Source: Xestospongia bergquistia (lineage: Eukaryota > Porifera > Demospongiae > Haplosclerida > Petrosiidae). From it: a stretch of 64,000 nucleotides of DNA. The notes beneath the pieces were generated by a model. That model was not told the origin of the DNA and ran no database searches. It saw only the letters and a program-made list of their open reading frames with translations. The DNA lies in contig OZ014413.1 of the NCBI GenBank assembly GCA_963965975.1, forward strand, positions 9,140,101 through 9,204,100, in the 5' to 3' direction. The translations under genes were made by a program, and so were the position numbers. This document shows, in pieces, positions 23,606-34,615 of the stretch; the stretch's first letter is position 1, and each line of letters opens with the position of its first letter.

Positions 23606-26600
23606 TTAATAAAGGTTCCCTGTATCACACGAATCATAATGTGAACCACATGCTAACGGTAATGGTCTGTATGAAAATAGTTTCTGCTTATACTTGCGCT
23701 GAATCAAATGAAACATTGCTGTCATTGATGACATCTTGCCAGTTACCAGTAGAATATGATACAGCAATACTGCCAAGAATATCAAGAACACAAAGAGGAC
23801 TGTGATAGATACAAACATTGCAATAGTCTTATACTTGAATTCTATGAACAAGAACCAAGTTGTTGTATACAGAAAAATAAGGTTGAGTAATGGCCAACAG
23901 TCAAGGAAGTATATAACTTTGTTCTTAAATGGTTTGAAGTAAGTTTGTAAGAGCAATAGAAGAACCAAAAAGGGAGTTGTTGTAACATATATTTTAAGAG
24001 CATTCCTAGCTCTTAGTGATACATATATAATATACATTACCACCACAAAAAGAACTTGAGCTACAAACCAGAACTCCTTTCCTTCCCTATATGGAGCATG
24101 GATAGCTTCAAATAGAGGTCGGACATATTTGTTTACCCTTGTATGTCGTATTGGTCTAGCAAAGATGAGGAGAGGGACATAGGGTAGTAACAGAGGGATA
24201 ACAACTAGTAATGTAATGATCATTAAAATGAGATGTGATCCAACACCATATTCTACAGACCCATCCCAATACCAAACTTTGTAACTTGTATTTGAATCAT
24301 AATAAATTCTTGCTGAGGTAAACACATTAAAAATAGCCAACAGAAGCTTAGAAAAGGAGAGGTGTATAACAGTAACTAAAACTTGAACTGATGAATGAGC
24401 TATTCTGTTAGAAAGCCTCAGAGAATATTGACTGAGGATAATGAGGACAACAACTATTGTCAGTAAATAAAGTGGAAATAGTAAACTGAGACCAGCTTTC
24501 CATAACTCTGTCATTCCATTGTAAAAACAGAGAGGAAAACCAAGATTCAGATTCACCATTGAAATAAAAACAAGGCAAAACTTTGAGTATGGAACTTCAT
24601 GTACATGCAATGCTAATAGATCTGCAATACCACAATTAGCCATCTGAGCATAGAATATAATACCATTGAGTGTACCAGTTGTTAATGTAAGTCTAAGAGC
24701 ATATAACAGGTAAATGAGGAGAGGACCAGCTATTGCATAGAGGACTAATGTCCACAACCACCAATTACTACATTCTTTACATTCTGTAGAACCAAATACC
24801 ACACTTAGTTTTTGGCCTTCTTTAAGCATACCACAACTACCACACAATGGACCTTCACGATGATGTAAACATAGTGATTTGCAAGTTTTTGTGCCACAGG
24901 TCTTGCTATTTGAAATTTTTACATTGTTACTTGAAAAACTGCAAAAAAAGGACCCATTACCATTACAAAAGCCAAGTGGACATTGTATTGAGACGCCAAA
25001 ATGTGCGGACATATTCATATAACCAGCCCAGGAATTAGCAGATAAATGTGGTCTTACCATTGACAGATAATTAATGTCACATTCAGCTTTATAACCATAA
25101 ACTGAATAAAAATCTTTGTTATAAAAAGTTGATGAGCACCCACATTGTTGTGTTTCATTTTGCCAAGCAAACCCTAAAGGACAATGTTGTACTGTAACAT
25201 TGACAACTAGAGCAGCTGGAAAACTAGGTAGAGAAAATACAAATTTTTCCTCAGTTGTATTAGAGATTTTGTTATATATTATAATTGAAAATGGAGTGCA
25301 TTTATCACCTTCATATATTACTTGCTCTTTATTCTTATGATGTAGTATGTTTTTTGTAGCAATGTTAACTGTTATAGTTGAGTAGACCTTTCTGTTTACA
25401 GCATCAATAGATGCCATGAAAATGTTGATCGTCTGACCTGGATAAGCATTAAATTTGGTGGAATTTCTGAACATACTATTAGAATAACAAAAAGTTAAAT
25501 TTGAAGCTGAAGTTGATATATCATGTACTTTATATACTTCCTTGCTTTCAATGAAATTAAAGTGGTTTCTGTAAAAATCTAATAATGCTATATTATCAGA
25601 AACTTTTGGCTTGACTCGGCATGAAAAGAGTGGATAGGCATATATTGAACTACCAGCACGGATAGCTGTGTTTCCTACAAATGAAATACTCTTTTGTTTT
25701 GTAATATTTATTAATTGTATGATACATTGTTCTTTTAGTAATAAGCTATTTTTAATACCAGAACTTGCATATATTGCTCCACCAAATTCCTGAGCTTGAT
25801 TATTAGTAAAGTTAACTACAGCTTCTCCAATAAAATAAAGATATCCATTACCTAGTAATCTAATAGCAGCACCTCTGGATCCAACATTGTCGTTAAAAGT
25901 CACATTGGCATATTTAGCGAGATGAACATTGGAGTTGAGAGCATCAATCACAGATCCATAGTTATTAGTGAAGATTGACGTTCCAGTAATTATCACATTT
26001 GCTATGTTACTAAAAGAGAAGATTCCTGCAGTTGAAACTGGTTGGTATGTTAATTTTTGAGAGTTGTTTCTTGCATGTATGTCTTCAAGAACAATGACAA
26101 TGTTTGCAAACTTTTTAACATTATCATGGACAGAAACAAAAAGACAAGTTCCAGTCTTCTGAACTAAGTTATTTTGAAAGCTACAGTTTTTAAAATGAAT
26201 ATCTATATTAACAGTCTTGTCTACCTCAGCTACACCAACATATATAACACCAGTAGGTAAACAATTATGACCATGACCTGTATGATTAAAAAAGTTTGTA
26301 TTTTGAATTGACAATACTTGAGGTTGACTCATTGATAAATTTGTTACTTTAATCCAATATAAAGCAAGACCTGCTCCATGTAAAAATGAATTAGGACCAT
26401 TAGCATTATCAGAAAACAGACAATTATTAACAATTGTACTTGTATTAAGAGAATTCTTGTAATGAAGAACAAGCAGACCACCTGGAGAACTATAACTTCC
26501 CACATTAGATGTAAATTCTGTATTGTTAATAATAACACCGGCAAAATATGTTTTTTGAGTATAGAGTACAGTCAGACCAGCAGCATTAACAATATTCAAG

Positions 26601-27385
26601 TATTTATTAGAGAACTCAGTGATATAGGAATATGCTTTGTGCAAATCAATGTTATTTTTAAAATGTGCATTAGTGACAGTAACATATGTAGGATACATCA
26701 TTAGTTGATGATCAAAAAAATGTAGAAGAGCACCACAACCAATTGACCTCCTTGTGTGTTTGGTATAATGATATAGGTTAGTACTACAAGTTGAATTAGA
26801 CATATTAACTTTACTGATACTAGAGTTATATAAATTTACACCAATCATAGCAAACCCATATGAGTAGTAAATGTTAACTTGAGATATATTGATCTGACAA
26901 TGAACAAAGACTAAGGCAGCAGCATGAAATGAAGTATAATGCAGAGATGAACTGTTGAGGTAGTCCGTGATCACAGTATTTTGAATATTAATAAGATGAG
27001 TGCCACAATTCTTGAATACCAAGTGTTGTAAGATTACTGTAGTGTTGAAGAAAACTAGACCTCTTGTAGGTTGTTGAAAGGCATCCAGTTTATTATTATT
27101 ATTACATCTTATAATAGCAGACTTTGTATAAGAATCACTGCGTATTTCAATTCTACCAGTATCATAAGAAACTTGACAGAAGTTACCAGATGGAATGGTG
27201 AAGATGACAGAACTGTTTAATAAGAACACAAGGTATTGAGAGGACCATGTTGTATTACATAGGTACTGCTCTAAATCTGAAGATGAGTTAACATGATATG
27301 TATTATTACTGTCTCCACTGCAAAAGCAACTGAAGAGTAGTAGACAAAGAAATGACAACATCAAAGTAGTGGTCTGTAGAGTCAT
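23606..27385 (-). CDS. Type II beta-helix, multi-transmembrane receptor-like protein with frameshifted tail (1,259 aa)
   Basis: A full-length type II frame with signal peptide (LMLSFLCLLLFSCFCSGD), beta-helix (GGLLVLHYKNS, LLGNGYLYFIGEAV, FGGAIYASSG), linker (PGQTINIFMASIDAVNRKVY), Cys-rich segment (HHREGPLCGSCGMLKEG, FGSTECKECSNWW) and a complete transmembrane region ending in ILLVTGKMSS. Relative to its close paralogues it lacks one T near 23624, which replaces the final YREPLL motif by DTGNLY and a stop. The rest is intact, so the protein could be made and inserted but would lack the conserved C-terminal motif. It pairs with the 34616-38398 gene at an offset of about 11.01 kb. Function is unknown. 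The gene may be at an early stage of decay, or the missing base may be an error. Confidence 0.85.
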   Translation of the reverse strand: MTLQTTTLMLSFLCLLLFSCFCSGDSNNTYHVNSSSDLEQYLCNTTWSSQYLVFLLNSSVIFTIPSGNFCQVSYDTGRIEIRSDSYTKSAIIRCNNNNKLDAFQQPTRGLVFFNTTVILQHLVFKNCGTHLINIQNTVITDYLNSSSLHYTSFHAAALVFVHCQINISQVNIYYSYGFAMIGVNLYNSSISKVNMSNSTCSTNLYHYTKHTRRSIGCGALLHFFDHQLMMYPTYVTVTNAHFKNNIDLHKAYSYITEFSNKYLNIVNAAGLTVLYTQKTYFAGVIINNTEFTSNVGSYSSPGGLLVLHYKNSLNTSTIVNNCLFSDNANGPNSFLHGAGLALYWIKVTNLSMSQPQVLSIQNTNFFNHTGHGHNCLPTGVIYVGVAEVDKTVNIDIHFKNCSFQNNLVQKTGTCLFVSVHDNVKKFANIVIVLEDIHARNNSQKLTYQPVSTAGIFSFSNIANVIITGTSIFTNNYGSVIDALNSNVHLAKYANVTFNDNVGSRGAAIRLLGNGYLYFIGEAVVNFTNNQAQEFGGAIYASSGIKNSLLLKEQCIIQLINITKQKSISFVGNTAIRAGSSIYAYPLFSCRVKPKVSDNIALLDFYRNHFNFIESKEVYKVHDISTSASNLTFCYSNSMFRNSTKFNAYPGQTINIFMASIDAVNRKVYSTITVNIATKNILHHKNKEQVIYEGDKCTPFSIIIYNKISNTTEEKFVFSLPSFPAALVVNVTVQHCPLGFAWQNETQQCGCSSTFYNKDFYSVYGYKAECDINYLSMVRPHLSANSWAGYMNMSAHFGVSIQCPLGFCNGNGSFFCSFSSNNVKISNSKTCGTKTCKSLCLHHREGPLCGSCGMLKEGQKLSVVFGSTECKECSNWWLWTLVLYAIAGPLLIYLLYALRLTLTTGTLNGIIFYAQMANCGIADLLALHVHEVPYSKFCLVFISMVNLNLGFPLCFYNGMTELWKAGLSLLFPLYLLTIVVVLIILSQYSLRLSNRIAHSSVQVLVTVIHLSFSKLLLAIFNVFTSARIYYDSNTSYKVWYWDGSVEYGVGSHLILMIITLLVVIPLLLPYVPLLIFARPIRHTRVNKYVRPLFEAIHAPYREGKEFWFVAQVLFVVVMYIIYVSLRARNALKIYVTTTPFLVLLLLLQTYFKPFKNKVIYFLDCWPLLNLIFLYTTTWFLFIEFKYKTIAMFVSITVLFVFLIFLAVLLYHILLVTGKMSSMTAMFHLIQRKYKQKLFSYRPLPLACGSHYDSCDTGNLY

Positions 27386-27430
27386 TATTTCAGAAAGGTC
27401 ACAGGATAACTAGATTAACCAGATAATTTT

Positions 27431-27499
27431 GCTTATATACCATCCAGTATCTATATTGATAATAGTAGCTTGCCTTGTCTTAAAAACAACATTGAAAGT
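27431..27499 (-). promoter_or_regulatory. Promoter module: TATA box and upstream element
   Basis: GTATATAAGC at 27431-27440 is about 46-55 bp upstream of the ATG, and ACTTTCAATGT at 27489-27499 is 104 bp upstream. If the TATA box works, the 5' leader is only about 20 nt. The spacing is identical in the genes starting at 38398, 46055, 54262 and 60864. Confidence 0.65.
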
Positions 27500-28347
27500 A
27501 TATATAAATTATGTCAACTACTTAGGATAATCATACTTTTAATTTTATTGGATTTCACTTTTCAACAACAACACAGGTGTGTGGTAGCACATTTTTGAAG
27601 TGTCTTGACAACTGATTGTTTGGGCTTAAGATCTACACTCAAGTATGTCAGAGATGGTTATGTATTTATTCATTCCATCAATGAAAGTATACAACATTGC
27701 ATTTACTTTGTGAAAGAATGTCTAAGAAATGAGTGAATGAGTGTTATTCTATTAAAAAAATGCACTCATCATAAACAAATTGTGCTAAATGTATTGTATG
27801 GTATGTCATTGAAGATACACATACTTAAATCAGTGGCTTCTGACAACATTTAACTTTCATTAAGTTAATCTTAAATGGTATAAAGTAGGTTTGTAAAGTA
27901 AGAATGATATTATGAGTGATGTTGATAATGTTTATATCCTTTAAACTATTCTGTTATAAGTATAAATGATGTACATATTTATTAACAACAACAATGTCAC
28001 ATGACTGGCATACAATAATCACATGACTGCACTAAAACTTAATAAAGGTTATTTAACCAAGAAAATAAAGGTCAACAGAGATTAAAGATATGAAAATATA
28101 ATATTGTTACATGTATCATGATCTGTCATAGGTGAACATGTAAAATATCATTGAATAACTATAATATGGTTGGAAATGGAGAGATTTATCACTAGAATGT
28201 AGTCAACAAATTTAAACCATATTATTATATATACTCATACAACTTTATTTAGGTCGCCAACAAATGCTGTATAAGTAATTTCTTAATCTATGCATTACCT
28301 CTATTATGTAGCAAGTGAATAAAGATCTATTTATATCTTGCAGTGGT

Positions 28348-28755
28348 AGTCTGGCATTGTCACCCCTTTGCTTAGAGAGGAAGGGTGTGGGGTCAAGTGC
28401 CTATAGGACTCGTACAGCAGGAATGCAAATGTGGATAGAACAAACTTAGACCTGAGCACATGTTATGAGAATGCCAAATGCAAAATGGCTGTTGCAATTG
28501 TACTGGTTGTGGTGACAATCTTTTGAATAGAGCATAGACTATCTTTCAAATTCACTAACTAGCACTGCCTTGTGTCACATCTGCTTCAAGGTGTTGCTAG
28601 CCATCATCAAGAATTGAAATAAAAAGTGAAAAGGAGGAGCTTGAAGTGCACAAGGCATTTCTGTGGGCTGCAAGATTTTTGCTGGCTGTACAAGTCCTAT
28701 ATGCACATGTCTCCAGACCCTATCTCTCTTAATGAAGAGTCAGAAAAGCCAGACT
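28348..28755. mobile_element. MITE-like inverted-repeat element, copy 1
   Basis: The left arm starts AGTCTGGC at 28348 and runs to about 28421. The right arm (about 28682-28755) is its imperfect inverted complement and ends GCCAGACT. By eye about 53 of 74 positions agree without gaps, with best blocks AGTCTGGC, AGAGAG, AGGGT, TATAGGACT and GTACAGC. The interior is about 260 bp with no long frame. It is GC-richer than the surroundings. No target-site duplication is evident, so it is either old or not a transposon. It was copied with spacer beta, not inserted five times. Confidence 0.55.
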
Positions 28756-29105
28756 GTTATTGGTAAATTTGGGTAATATATTAAAATGTTTTGTCACATT
28801 AACAATGTGAGTTTTGAAAATCAAAAGATTTTTTGCTCGCCAATATGTAATTATTATGTTAAATGTCATTATGAAAATGAAACTTGTTACACTCAAAACA
28901 TATAATATTATCTAAAAAACAAGCAAAATATACTTTTAATGTAACTCTCTTGATATCAACAGAACTGTAAATAATGAAATAAATAGGTACATGATCTAAC
29001 AGCTAATAACAGAATTCTAACATTTGTGAAAATCAATGCTTTGCATCTTGTTGCCTTAAGAAAGCGAATTAAGTAATTTGACATGAACAATAGAAAGAAT
29101 CACTG

Positions 29106-30574
29106 ACATATCACAATAAAGCACAACTTTGAGAACATTGTTGCCCAACAACAACTGGCCTTTCCATTTTACAGTATATAGCATTGAAGAATGCTTGTAT
29201 TAAAAGAACTTCACCTTAAACCAAGAGAACGTAGTAGAAGAGAACCAACAAAAAAAACAAAAAGGTAATACTGATTAAGACAGTGGTTATTATTTCAACT
29301 GTTGCATCTTGACGAATTAATAAGAAAAAAACACTGCTACAGTTGAGAAGACATTTCTATTTACAGTACCAATAGATGTCATGTAGATCTTCTGACCTGA
29401 ATAGGTGTTAAATGAATTGATGGAATTTTTTGTGTGTACCAATAGGATAACAAAAAGTTAAATTTGAAAATGAAGCTGATAGAAATTTTGTGCAGTTTAT
29501 TCACTACTCTGTTTCCAATGAAATTAAAGTGATTACTGTAAAAATTAAGCAATGTTTTATTTATAGACTTGCTTGATCTGGCATAAAAAAGCAAATAACC
29601 CAAATATTGAATTACCAGCAGCTACCTGCAGCAAATAGCTACATTTTCTCTAAAAGATTATTCTTATGTTTTGTAATATTAATTAATTGTATGATACATT
29701 GTTCTTTTAGTAATAAGCTATTTTTAATACCAGAACTTGCATATATTGCTCCACCAAATTCCTGAGCTTGATTATTAGTAAAGTTAACTACAGCTTCTCC
29801 AATAAAATAAAGATATCCATTACCTAGTAGTCTAATAGCAGCACCTCTGGATCCAACATTGTCATTAAAAATCACATTGGCATATTTAGAGAAATGAACA
29901 TTAGAATTGAGAGCATCTATCACAGATCCATAGTTATTAGTGAAGATTGGTATTCCAGTTATAGACATGTTTAATACATTACTAAAACAGAAGATTCCTG
30001 CTGTTGAGTCCTGCTGGAATGTTAAATTTTGAGACCTGTATTTGTTCTTTGAGTATAAAGCACTGTCAATCAAGCAGTGTTGACAATAGCATTATAAGTA
30101 CTATATGATGAATTCTGTTGATGATAATACAGATCAATTATACAAGAATAACCAGTCCTAACGAAATCAATATTATACTTCAAACAAATCAAGAAAATGA
30201 ATGATGATTCCACTACCAATAATTTTGCTGATTTTTGAAAACACTTCATAGCCCAGGAAGGAATTAGATGCATTAACTCTGCTAATACTTGAGTCATATA
30301 GATTTATGCCAAGCACAGCAAACTCATATGAGTAGATGTTAACTTTCACTTATATTGACCTGACAATAAACAAAGACTAAGGCAGCAGAATGAGATGAAG
30401 TGTAATATAGAGATGACCTATTGAGGTAATCAGTGATTGTAGTATCTAGGATGGTAGTAAGAAGTGTTCCACAATTATAAAACACCAATAAATCAAGAGT
30501 TACTAAAGTGGTGAAGAAGACCAGACCTCTTCTTGGCTTTGGTGGAATCTCTGCTGTATCATTATTAGTACATA
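29106..30574 (-). pseudogene. Degenerate receptor relic: beta-helix fused to last TM segment, copy 1
   Basis: Read on minus from 30574, it is 5'-truncated (no signal peptide) and starts in the N-terminal beta-helix (LVFYNCGTLLTT). It is missing most of the middle, has shifts near 30350 and 30073, and keeps the segment with IFTNNYGSVIDALNSN and FGGAIYASSG (29639-30073). It then runs through the linker (NHFNFIGN) and near 29335 jumps to the last transmembrane segment (TTVLISITFLFFLLVLFYY). A TGA follows at 29106-29108. The same structure appears in three other copies, so the damage predates the duplications. It is non-coding as a receptor. Confidence 0.75.
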
Positions 30575-30886
30575 ATATATTATAGAATGTTTTGGTATAC
30601 TTATAGTATCATCAAGTGATAAAGAACATTGGATATGGTATAATGACCTACTAAACAATGATAATATTATATTAACAATTTGATGATGTTATCATAATGA
30701 CTTGATGATCTTAATATAAGTATGTTATTACCAAACAATTTATTAAAGTGAAGTTCAACAACAGTAAGATATGTATAAACAACCAAGATAATTAACACAC
30801 AACAATATTAATAATTACAATAACAACAAATACAATCAGAAGTACAAGGCACTGGTGATTGAATATTTAAAAACCTTTTTTGTGCT
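30575..30886. repeat. Spacer 'gamma', copy 1
   Basis: There is no gene. It matches 41947-42258 at an offset of 11,372 bp, and its middle resembles the 3' part of spacer alpha (the block with TATAATGACCTACTAAACAAT). It forms the 3' flank of the type III pseudogene that ends at 30887. Confidence 0.65.
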
Positions 30887-33125
30887 TTAATGTAAGCCCA
30901 ACATTGGTTCCCTGAAGTTATCGCATGAGTTATAGAAGGAATCATTAGCATCTTGTAATGGTAAACGATGAGATCTTTGGTTACCACGGTAGCGGTGTAT
31001 ATGATTACAATGTGACAAGTATTGATGAATTTTTGTACAAATGTCATTGACATTTCTTTCTATTTTCTTTAGTTGTCCTCTAATCAACAGCAAATGATAG
31101 ACCAGTACAACAAAAAATGTCATGAAGAACAAGAAGATAGCTAATATACTATAAATTGTTATTTCTAAATGCTGCATTGTAAAATATATGTAGGCAAGAT
31201 TGAAGAGAAGCCAACAGTCTAATAGGTTAATAAAGTTACTCTTGTAGGGTCTGAACATAGCCTGACCAAATATGAATAAGACTAATATTGAGGCAATGGC
31301 AATGTAAATGGTATGTTGATAAGGTTCAAAACTGTACAGTAAGTACATCATAATCAGAAGTAAGAGGCGAGCTACAAACCAGTATTCCTTATCATTCTTA
31401 TATGGAGCATGGATAGCTTCAAGTATTGGTCTTGTGTATTCATTGACACATGTCCAATGTCTGAGAGGTTTAGCAAAGAGAAGGAGGAGAACATATAGTA
31501 AAAGAAGAGGGAAGACAACCAATGATGTGATTATCATGAGAGCAATATGTCCTTTACTACCATATTCCACAGACCCATCCCAATACCATACATGATATAT
31601 CTGTTCTGAAGTAAAGACTTTAGCTGGTGTAAAGACATTAATAATTGAACCAAATAGTCTTCCAAAGGAGAGGTGTACAACAGTAACCAGTACTTGAACT
31701 GAAGAGTGGGCTATTCTGTTAGAAAGCCTTAAAGAATAACGACTGAGAATAATGAGGACAACAACTATTGCCAGTAAATAAAGTGGAAATAGTAAACTGA
31801 GACCAGCTTTCCATAACTCAGTCATACCATTGTAAAAACATAGAGGAAATCCAAGTCCAAGATTTAGAACTGAAAGAAAAACAATTGAGATATTTCTCAC
31901 GACTCCATTGTTCCCATTGTAAACACTTAACATATCTAGGATTCCCACATTAGCAGTCTGAGCATAAAATATAATTCCATTGAATGTACCAGTTGTTAAT
32001 GTAAGTCTGAAAGTGAATAGCAGGTAAATGAGGAGGGGACCAGCTACTCCATAGAGGACTAATGTCCACAACCACCAATTACTACATTGTTTACATTCTG
32101 TAGAACCAAATACAACACTTAGTTTTTGGCCTTCTTTAAGCCTACCACAACTACCACACAATGGACCTTCACGATGATGTAAACATAGTGATTCATTAGT
32201 TTTACAAGTCTTATACTTTGAAATATATATACTAGTTTGTTTACTGCAAAAAAAGGCTCCATTACCATTACAATAGCCAAGTGGACATTGAATTGAGACA
32301 CCAAATTGTGGGGACATTTTTATATAACCAGCCCAGGTATTGGCATACAAACTTGGTCTTACCATTGACAGATAATCAATGTAACAATCAGCTTTATAAC
32401 CATAAGCCAAATTAAAATCTTTGTTATTAAAAGCTGGTGAGCACCCACATTGATGTGTTTCATTTCGCCAAGTAAAACCTAAAGGACAAGGTTGCAATAT
32501 GACATTGACAACTAGAGCAGCTGGGAAACTAGGTAGAGAAAATATTAACTTTCCTTCAGTGGTATTACTTTCGTTGCTATTTATTACAAGTTCAATTGAG
32601 GTACAATTCATATCTTCATGTATTACTTGTTCTTCATTGAAACGATGGAGTACATTATTTTTAGCAAAGTTAACTGCAACAGTTGTGTAGACATTTCTGT
32701 TTACAGCATCAATAGATGTCATGTAGATTTGGATCTTCTGACCTGGATAGGTTTTAATTGATTTGATAGAATTTCTGTTTGTACCATTGGGATAACAAAA
32801 AGTTAATTTTGAAGCTGAAGTTGATATACTATGCAGTTTATATACTTCTTTCTTTCAATGAAATTAAAGTGGTTTCTGTAAAAATCTAACAATGCTTTAT
32901 TATTTGAAAGTTTTTGCCTGACCCGGCATGAAAAAAGTGGATAAGCATATATTGAACTACCAGAACGGATAGCTACATTTCCTGCAAATGAAATACTATT
33001 TTGTTTTGTAACATTTATTAATTGTATAATACATTGTTCTTTTAGTAATAAGCTATTTTTAATACCAGAACTTGCATATATTGCTCCACCAAATTCCTGA
33101 GCTTGATTATTAGTAAAGTTAACTA
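30887..33125 (-). pseudogene. Type III receptor-like pseudogene, 5'-truncated (C-terminal 611 codons intact)
   Basis: The 611-codon frame 32722-30887 holds the end of the linker (MTSIDAVNRNVY), the Cys-rich segment (CPLGFTWRNETHQCGC, CPLGYCNGNG, HHREGPLCGSCGRLKEG), the entire transmembrane region and the type III tail (DSFYNSCDNFREPMLGLH). Type III differs from type II through most transmembrane segments and has an Arg/His-rich cytoplasmic stretch before the tail. Upstream the homology continues to 33125, with one base missing from a T run near 32854 that shifts the frame. It then stops abruptly in the beta-helix (VNFTNNQAQEFGGAIYASSG) at the right arm of the inverted-repeat element. Without signal peptide and most of the beta-helix it is presumably dead. 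An internal start at 32722 would give a protein with most of the ectodomain missing. Confidence 0.82.
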
Positions 33126-33589
33126 CACATGTCTCCAGACCCTATCTCTCTTAATGAAGAGTCAGAAAAGCCAGACTATTATTGGTAAAATTGGGAAATA
33201 TATTAAAATGTTTTGTCACACTAACAATGTGAGTTTTGAAAATCAAAAGATTTTTTGCTCACCAATATGTAATTATGTCATTATGAAAACGAAACTTGTT
33301 ACACTCAAAATATATAATATTATCTAAAAAAACAAACAAAATATACTTTTAATGTAACTCTCTTGATATCAACAGAACTGTAAATAATGAAATAAATAGG
33401 TACATGATCTAACAGCTAATAACAGAATTCTAACATTTCTGAAAATCAATGCTTTGCATCTTGTTGCCTTAAGAAAGAGAATTAAGTAATTTGACATGAA
33501 CAATAGAAAGAATCACTGACATATCACAATAAAGCACAACTTTGAGAACATTGTTGCCCAACAACAACTGGTCTTTTCATTTTACAGAT
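33126..33589. repeat. Truncated spacer 'beta' with the right arm of the inverted repeat
   Basis: This begins inside the right arm of the MITE-like element (CATGTCTCCAGACCC; the arm ends at 33176) and continues as the right-hand part of spacer beta, then joins spacer alpha near 33589. The same beta-alpha junction occurs at about 56054. Confidence 0.65.
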
Positions 33590-34615
33590 ATTGATAACAG
33601 CTGTTGCTTTGAATTAAAAACATTGAAAGTAAAAAATTAAGGAAGTTACTTTAAAACAAAGGAAACCTGAAAGTCAACAATAGTAAGAGATATCAATAGA
33701 AGTCATTAAATGTTTATGAACACTATACCTTTTAGGTATGGCATTATGGTAAACACTGTTGATTGAATAACTGTGCTATGTTAATGAGTTGAGAATGTAA
33801 ATAAGTTTAATCATCTATCATATTAATATTCAAATTTATTTACTACTCAAAGCCTAAGTTAATTCATTGGTGTATAATAATTGTAATAGTTAAAAACAAC
33901 CTAATCCATTGTTTTGTCTCTAATTGGTGAGGAATTAAGATGGTTGAATAAATCAACTTGGATTGCATTGTTTTTCATAACTTAGGCTTATGTGAATTTT
34001 TATTTATAACTTTAATAAATTTAATTACAGAAACTAAAACTAAATATGAATTAATAAGTTAGAAAATTTTAAGCACAATCAGAAATTATGTCCCAATTGA
34101 ATTGTCTATTCTTTCCTTACTGATCCTCAATCAAAAATAAATGTTAATAAAAGGAAAATAATATCTATAACGATATCTATAATTGAATATGGTATAATGA
34201 CCTACTAAACAATGATAATATTATATTAACAATTTGATGTAGTTATCAGTATGACTTGATGATGTTAATATAGGTATGTTATTACTAAACAACTTATCAA
34301 AGTGAAAGTAAGACATGTATAAGAAAACCAGCAAATTGGATTTTATTATCGAAGCTAGACTAATTGTTAGTATATGTCACTTGATGACATTAATATAAGT
34401 ATATCAAATAACTTTAAAATGTGAGAAGGTAAACTTTATTCATAACCAAAAAAATTATCAGAATAAATTAAAACATGTATAGTACACCATTGACAAATAC
34501 AGTAAGTATTAAAAATTATTTTTTACAATTTATATTAATTTATGCTAAACACCAAACTACATTTAATCTACACGCCCTTTCTATAAATGATAAATTACAT
34601 AAATATTAGTTTCCA
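33590..34615. repeat. Spacer 'alpha', copy 2
   Basis: A near copy of 22573-23605 and of 56055-57081. It carries an orphan upstream element ACATTGAAAGT at 33620-33630 with no gene attached on its left. It also holds a conserved minus-strand AATAAA at 34435-34440 for the gene ending at 34616. No coding region. Confidence 0.7.
34435..34440 (-). promoter_or_regulatory. Candidate polyadenylation signal of the 34616-38398 gene
   Basis: Minus-strand AATAAA about 176 bp past the stop. Position and context are conserved with the paralogous genes at 23606, 50477 and 57082. Confidence 0.5.

Larger units (their letters stand above)
27386..29105. repeat. Spacer 'beta', copy 1
   Basis: This gene-free intergenic block occurs five times: here, 38399-40114, 46056-47764, 54263-56054 and 60865-62580. 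It begins with the type II promoter module, continues as AT-rich sequence and contains a GC-richer inverted-repeat element (28348-28755). In four copies it ends at a degenerate receptor relic. In the copy at 54263 it is fused to spacer alpha instead. Confidence 0.75.

Noticed and set aside
29106-30574. Relic copies as intron-containing functional genes
   Set aside because: Frameshifts and stops lie inside the proposed exons, and all intact paralogues are single-exon. Only one donor-like site is seen and no matching acceptor was found.
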